Of a stretch of DNA of 64,000 nt, positions 62,460-64,000 are shown piece after piece. The first letter of the stretch is position 1. Each line of letters begins with the position of its first letter. The DNA is from an uncultured Flavobacteriaceae bacterium. Its GTDB lineage: Bacteria; Bacteroidota; Bacteroidia; Flavobacteriales; Flavobacteriaceae. Below the pieces are notes generated by a model that saw only the letters and a list, made by a program, of their open reading frames with translations, did no database searches and was not told the origin of the DNA. The stretch is from contig CANMWN010000001.1 in the NCBI GenBank assembly GCA_947501625.1, forward strand, positions 62,001 through 126,000, in the 5' to 3' direction. The translations under genes and the position numbers were made by a program.

Positions 62460-62861
62460 ATGAAACATTTATTATCAATTTTAGTGATTATTTTCTTAGT
62501 TGTAAGTTGTGGAACACCTAAGAAGATGAATAAAATATCTTCACAAAATAATTTGGAAGATGCAGTAGTGATAGAAAATGACAGTCTAGAATACCAAATT
62601 ATTATTTATGATCCTGGTTTTAATATTTATTTAAAAACAATTGCTAGACCTGAAAATTACTATACACAAAGTTTTCTAGAGAATAAAAACATATTTTACG
62701 TATCTCAATGGAATTATAGAGCGCAAAACCCTATACAATACGGAGATTTTTATGCAAGTATTATCGATTATGACCAACATGTAGATTATGGATTGGAAGT
62801 CAATTATAAACTTTATAATTACTTTCAATATATAAGACGACAATACGGTATTAGATTATAG
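62460..62861 (+). CDS. DUF6146-like lipoprotein
   Basis: 133 residues. N-terminal lipobox VVSC (Cys about 17), then SLEYQIIIYDPGFNIYLKTIARP and YTQSFLENKNIFYVSQWNYRAQNP, ending with VNYKLYNYFQYIRRQYGI. I associate this with DUF6146, a flavobacterial lipoprotein family of unknown function. A TAAATTTG element at 62412-62419 may be the -7 box. Followed by a clear hairpin terminator. Confidence 0.7.
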   Translation: MKHLLSILVIIFLVVSCGTPKKMNKISSQNNLEDAVVIENDSLEYQIIIYDPGFNIYLKTIARPENYYTQSFLENKNIFYVSQWNYRAQNPIQYGDFYASIIDYDQHVDYGLEVNYKLYNYFQYIRRQYGIRL

Positions 62862-62870
62862 AAAATAAAA

Positions 62871-62891
62871 AAGCCGAGTAAAATTCGGCTT
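62871..62891. terminator. Terminator between the DUF6146-like gene and pckA
   Basis: AAGCCGA and TCGGCTT form a 7-bp stem with a 7-nt A-rich loop, preceded by an A-run and followed by TATAAAAAT; convergent genes end at 62861 and 62902. Confidence 0.65.
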
Positions 62892-62901
62892 ATAAAAATA
62901 T

Positions 62902-64000
62902 TTAATTAGCTGATGGCGGTGCTCCTGCCATAATTTCTTCATTTGCAAATTCTTCAAATTGTTTGAAATTTTCTTTAAAAGAATTTACTAATTTTTTAGC
63001 CGTTTCATAATAGCCTTTATCATTATTCCAAGATTTTCTTGGACTCAATATTTCATCAGGAACATTAGGACAAGTTCTTGGTTGCGCCAATCCAAACATA
63101 GAATGAACATGATAATTATCCTTATTTGCATCTTCAAGGCTTCCATTCATTGCAGCAGAAATCATTGCGCGCGTATATTTCAATTTCATTCTTGATCCAA
63201 CACCATAAGGACCACCAGTCCAACCAGTATTAACCAACCAAACATTCACACCTGTATCTTTCATTTTAGCACTTAACATTTCAGCATATTTTGTTGGGTG
63301 TAAAGGCATAAAAGGTGCTCCAAAACAAGCGGAAAAACTTGGTTGAGGCTCTGTAACTCCTGCTTCAGTTCCTGCAACTTTTGCAGTATAACCAGAAATA
63401 AAGTGATAAGCTGCTTGACCAGGAGTCAGTTTTGAAATTGGAGGCAATACTCCAAAAGCATCAGCAGTCAAGAAAAATATATTCTTAGGATTTTTACCTA
63501 TTGATGGTTTTTTAATATTTTCAATATGATAAATTGGATAACTTACTCGCGTATTTTGAGTTATAGAGGTATCTTCAAAATCAACAGTTCCATTTTCATC
63601 CATAATCACATTTTCAAGAATTGCTCCTTTTTTAATTGCGTCATAAATTTCAGGCTCTTGTTCTTTTGAAAGATTAATTACTTTTGCATAGCAACCACCT
63701 TCAAAATTAAAGACTGTATTTTCTTTGGTCCAACCATGTTCATCATCACCAATCAAACTTCTATTAGGATCAGTAGACAAAGTTGTCTTTCCAGTTCCCG
63801 AAAGTCCAAAGAAAATTGAAGTATCACCATCTTTACCTACATTAGCAGAACAATGCATAGGTAACGTTTCTTTAAATACAGGAAGAATAAAATTCAAAGC
63901 AGAAAAAATTCCTTTTTTAATTTCACCTGTATAGCCAGTACCTCCAATCAAAGCAATTTTCTTCTCAAAATTCAATATTGCAAAATTATGTTGACGTGTT
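62902..64000 (-). CDS. pckA: Phosphoenolpyruvate carboxykinase (ATP), C-terminal part
   Basis: The frame stays open to the window end, and the residues before the first in-frame TTG ([14 protein letters not shown]) belong to the family, so the gene is cut and lacks roughly its first third (full enzymes are about 530 residues). The kinase P-loop [15 protein letters not shown] and the downstream LIGDDEHGW Mg/Mn site are present. [11 protein letters not shown] and TGWTGGPYG match ATP-dependent PEPCK. It decarboxylates oxaloacetate to PEP in gluconeogenesis, which suits amino acid (including hydroxyproline) use. A TTG at 63973-63975 is not the real start. Confidence 0.94.
   Translation of the reverse strand, partial: TRQHNFAILNFEKKIALIGGTGYTGEIKKGIFSALNFILPVFKETLPMHCSANVGKDGDTSIFFGLSGTGKTTLSTDPNRSLIGDDEHGWTKENTVFNFEGGCYAKVINLSKEQEPEIYDAIKKGAILENVIMDENGTVDFEDTSITQNTRVSYPIYHIENIKKPSIGKNPKNIFFLTADAFGVLPPISKLTPGQAAYHFISGYTAKVAGTEAGVTEPQPSFSACFGAPFMPLHPTKYAEMLSAKMKDTGVNVWLVNTGWTGGPYGVGSRMKLKYTRAMISAAMNGSLEDANKDNYHVHSMFGLAQPRTCPNVPDEILSPRKSWNNDKGYYETAKKLVNSFKENFKQFEEFANEEIMAGAPPSAN

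Overview
The window is chromosomal DNA from a member of the Bacteroidota, almost certainly the family Flavobacteriaceae. The evidence is the strong A+T bias, -7 promoter boxes of the TAnnTTTG type, A-rich leaders in place of clear Shine-Dalgarno sites, and gene families typical of that group: HmuY with a TonB receptor, DUF6607, DUF4920, DUF3667, standalone MnmD, GYDIA-type GHMP kinase, and a mevalonate pathway for isoprenoids. It is gene-dense, with no gene-free stretch over 300 bp. It contains one tRNA, no rRNA, no CRISPR array and no recognisable insertion sequence. Both ends cut genes: a polytopic membrane protein on the left and pckA on the right.

Layout. 1-7.4 kb is a mevalonate/isoprenoid block, mostly on the minus strand: HMG-CoA reductase, GYDIA kinase, a flavoprotein, diphosphomevalonate decarboxylase, mevalonate kinase, a UbiA prenyltransferase and a truncated membrane protein. 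7.5-13.2 kb holds a peptide (POT) transporter facing a surE / small membrane protein / lpxB / comEC operon. 13.3-17.5 kb has a secreted protein, a Prc-type protease with an unusual internal insertion, a thioesterase and a DRGH nuclease. 17.5-22.1 kb is a heme-acquisition locus (DUF6607, TonB receptor, HmuY, DoxX-like). 22.3-25.5 kb is a solitary KAP-type membrane-inserted P-loop NTPase. 25.7-37.1 kb is mixed: PQQ-type sugar dehydrogenase, tRNA-Leu, M20 dipeptidase, two GNATs, an AraC/GyrI regulator, several secreted proteins of unknown function, a PhnA-like protein and DUF4407.

37.2-49.1 kb is the most coherent metabolic system. It encodes two separate routes for hydroxyproline. A trans-3-hydroxy-L-proline dehydratase (Cys107/Thr275 signature) is paired with a pyrroline-2-carboxylate reductase-like protein. 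A 4-hydroxyproline 2-epimerase (Cys90/Cys255) is grouped with a D-amino-acid dehydrogenase, a DHDPS-type deaminase and a ketoglutarate-semialdehyde dehydrogenase. A DPP IV-like prolyl peptidase and a DUF885 lipoprotein are interleaved, and a divergent cupin/AraC regulator closes the cluster. The inferred role is use of collagen-like or hydroxyproline-rich peptides.

49-64 kb is largely housekeeping: ruvC, hemW, a cyclase-family hydrolase, a membrane protein and glycosyltransferase pair, two related Bax-inhibitor-1 proteins, mnmD with a newly noted 42-residue membrane protein, ilvE, a MazG-like pyrophosphohydrolase, an SDR, tag and pckA. I see no obviously mobile or multi-gene defence island. 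The most interesting items are the double hydroxyproline cluster, the orphan GYDIA kinase as a candidate phosphomevalonate kinase, the peptidoglycan-binding-like insertion in Prc, and the solitary KAP NTPase. All functional statements come from reading motifs; no database search was run.
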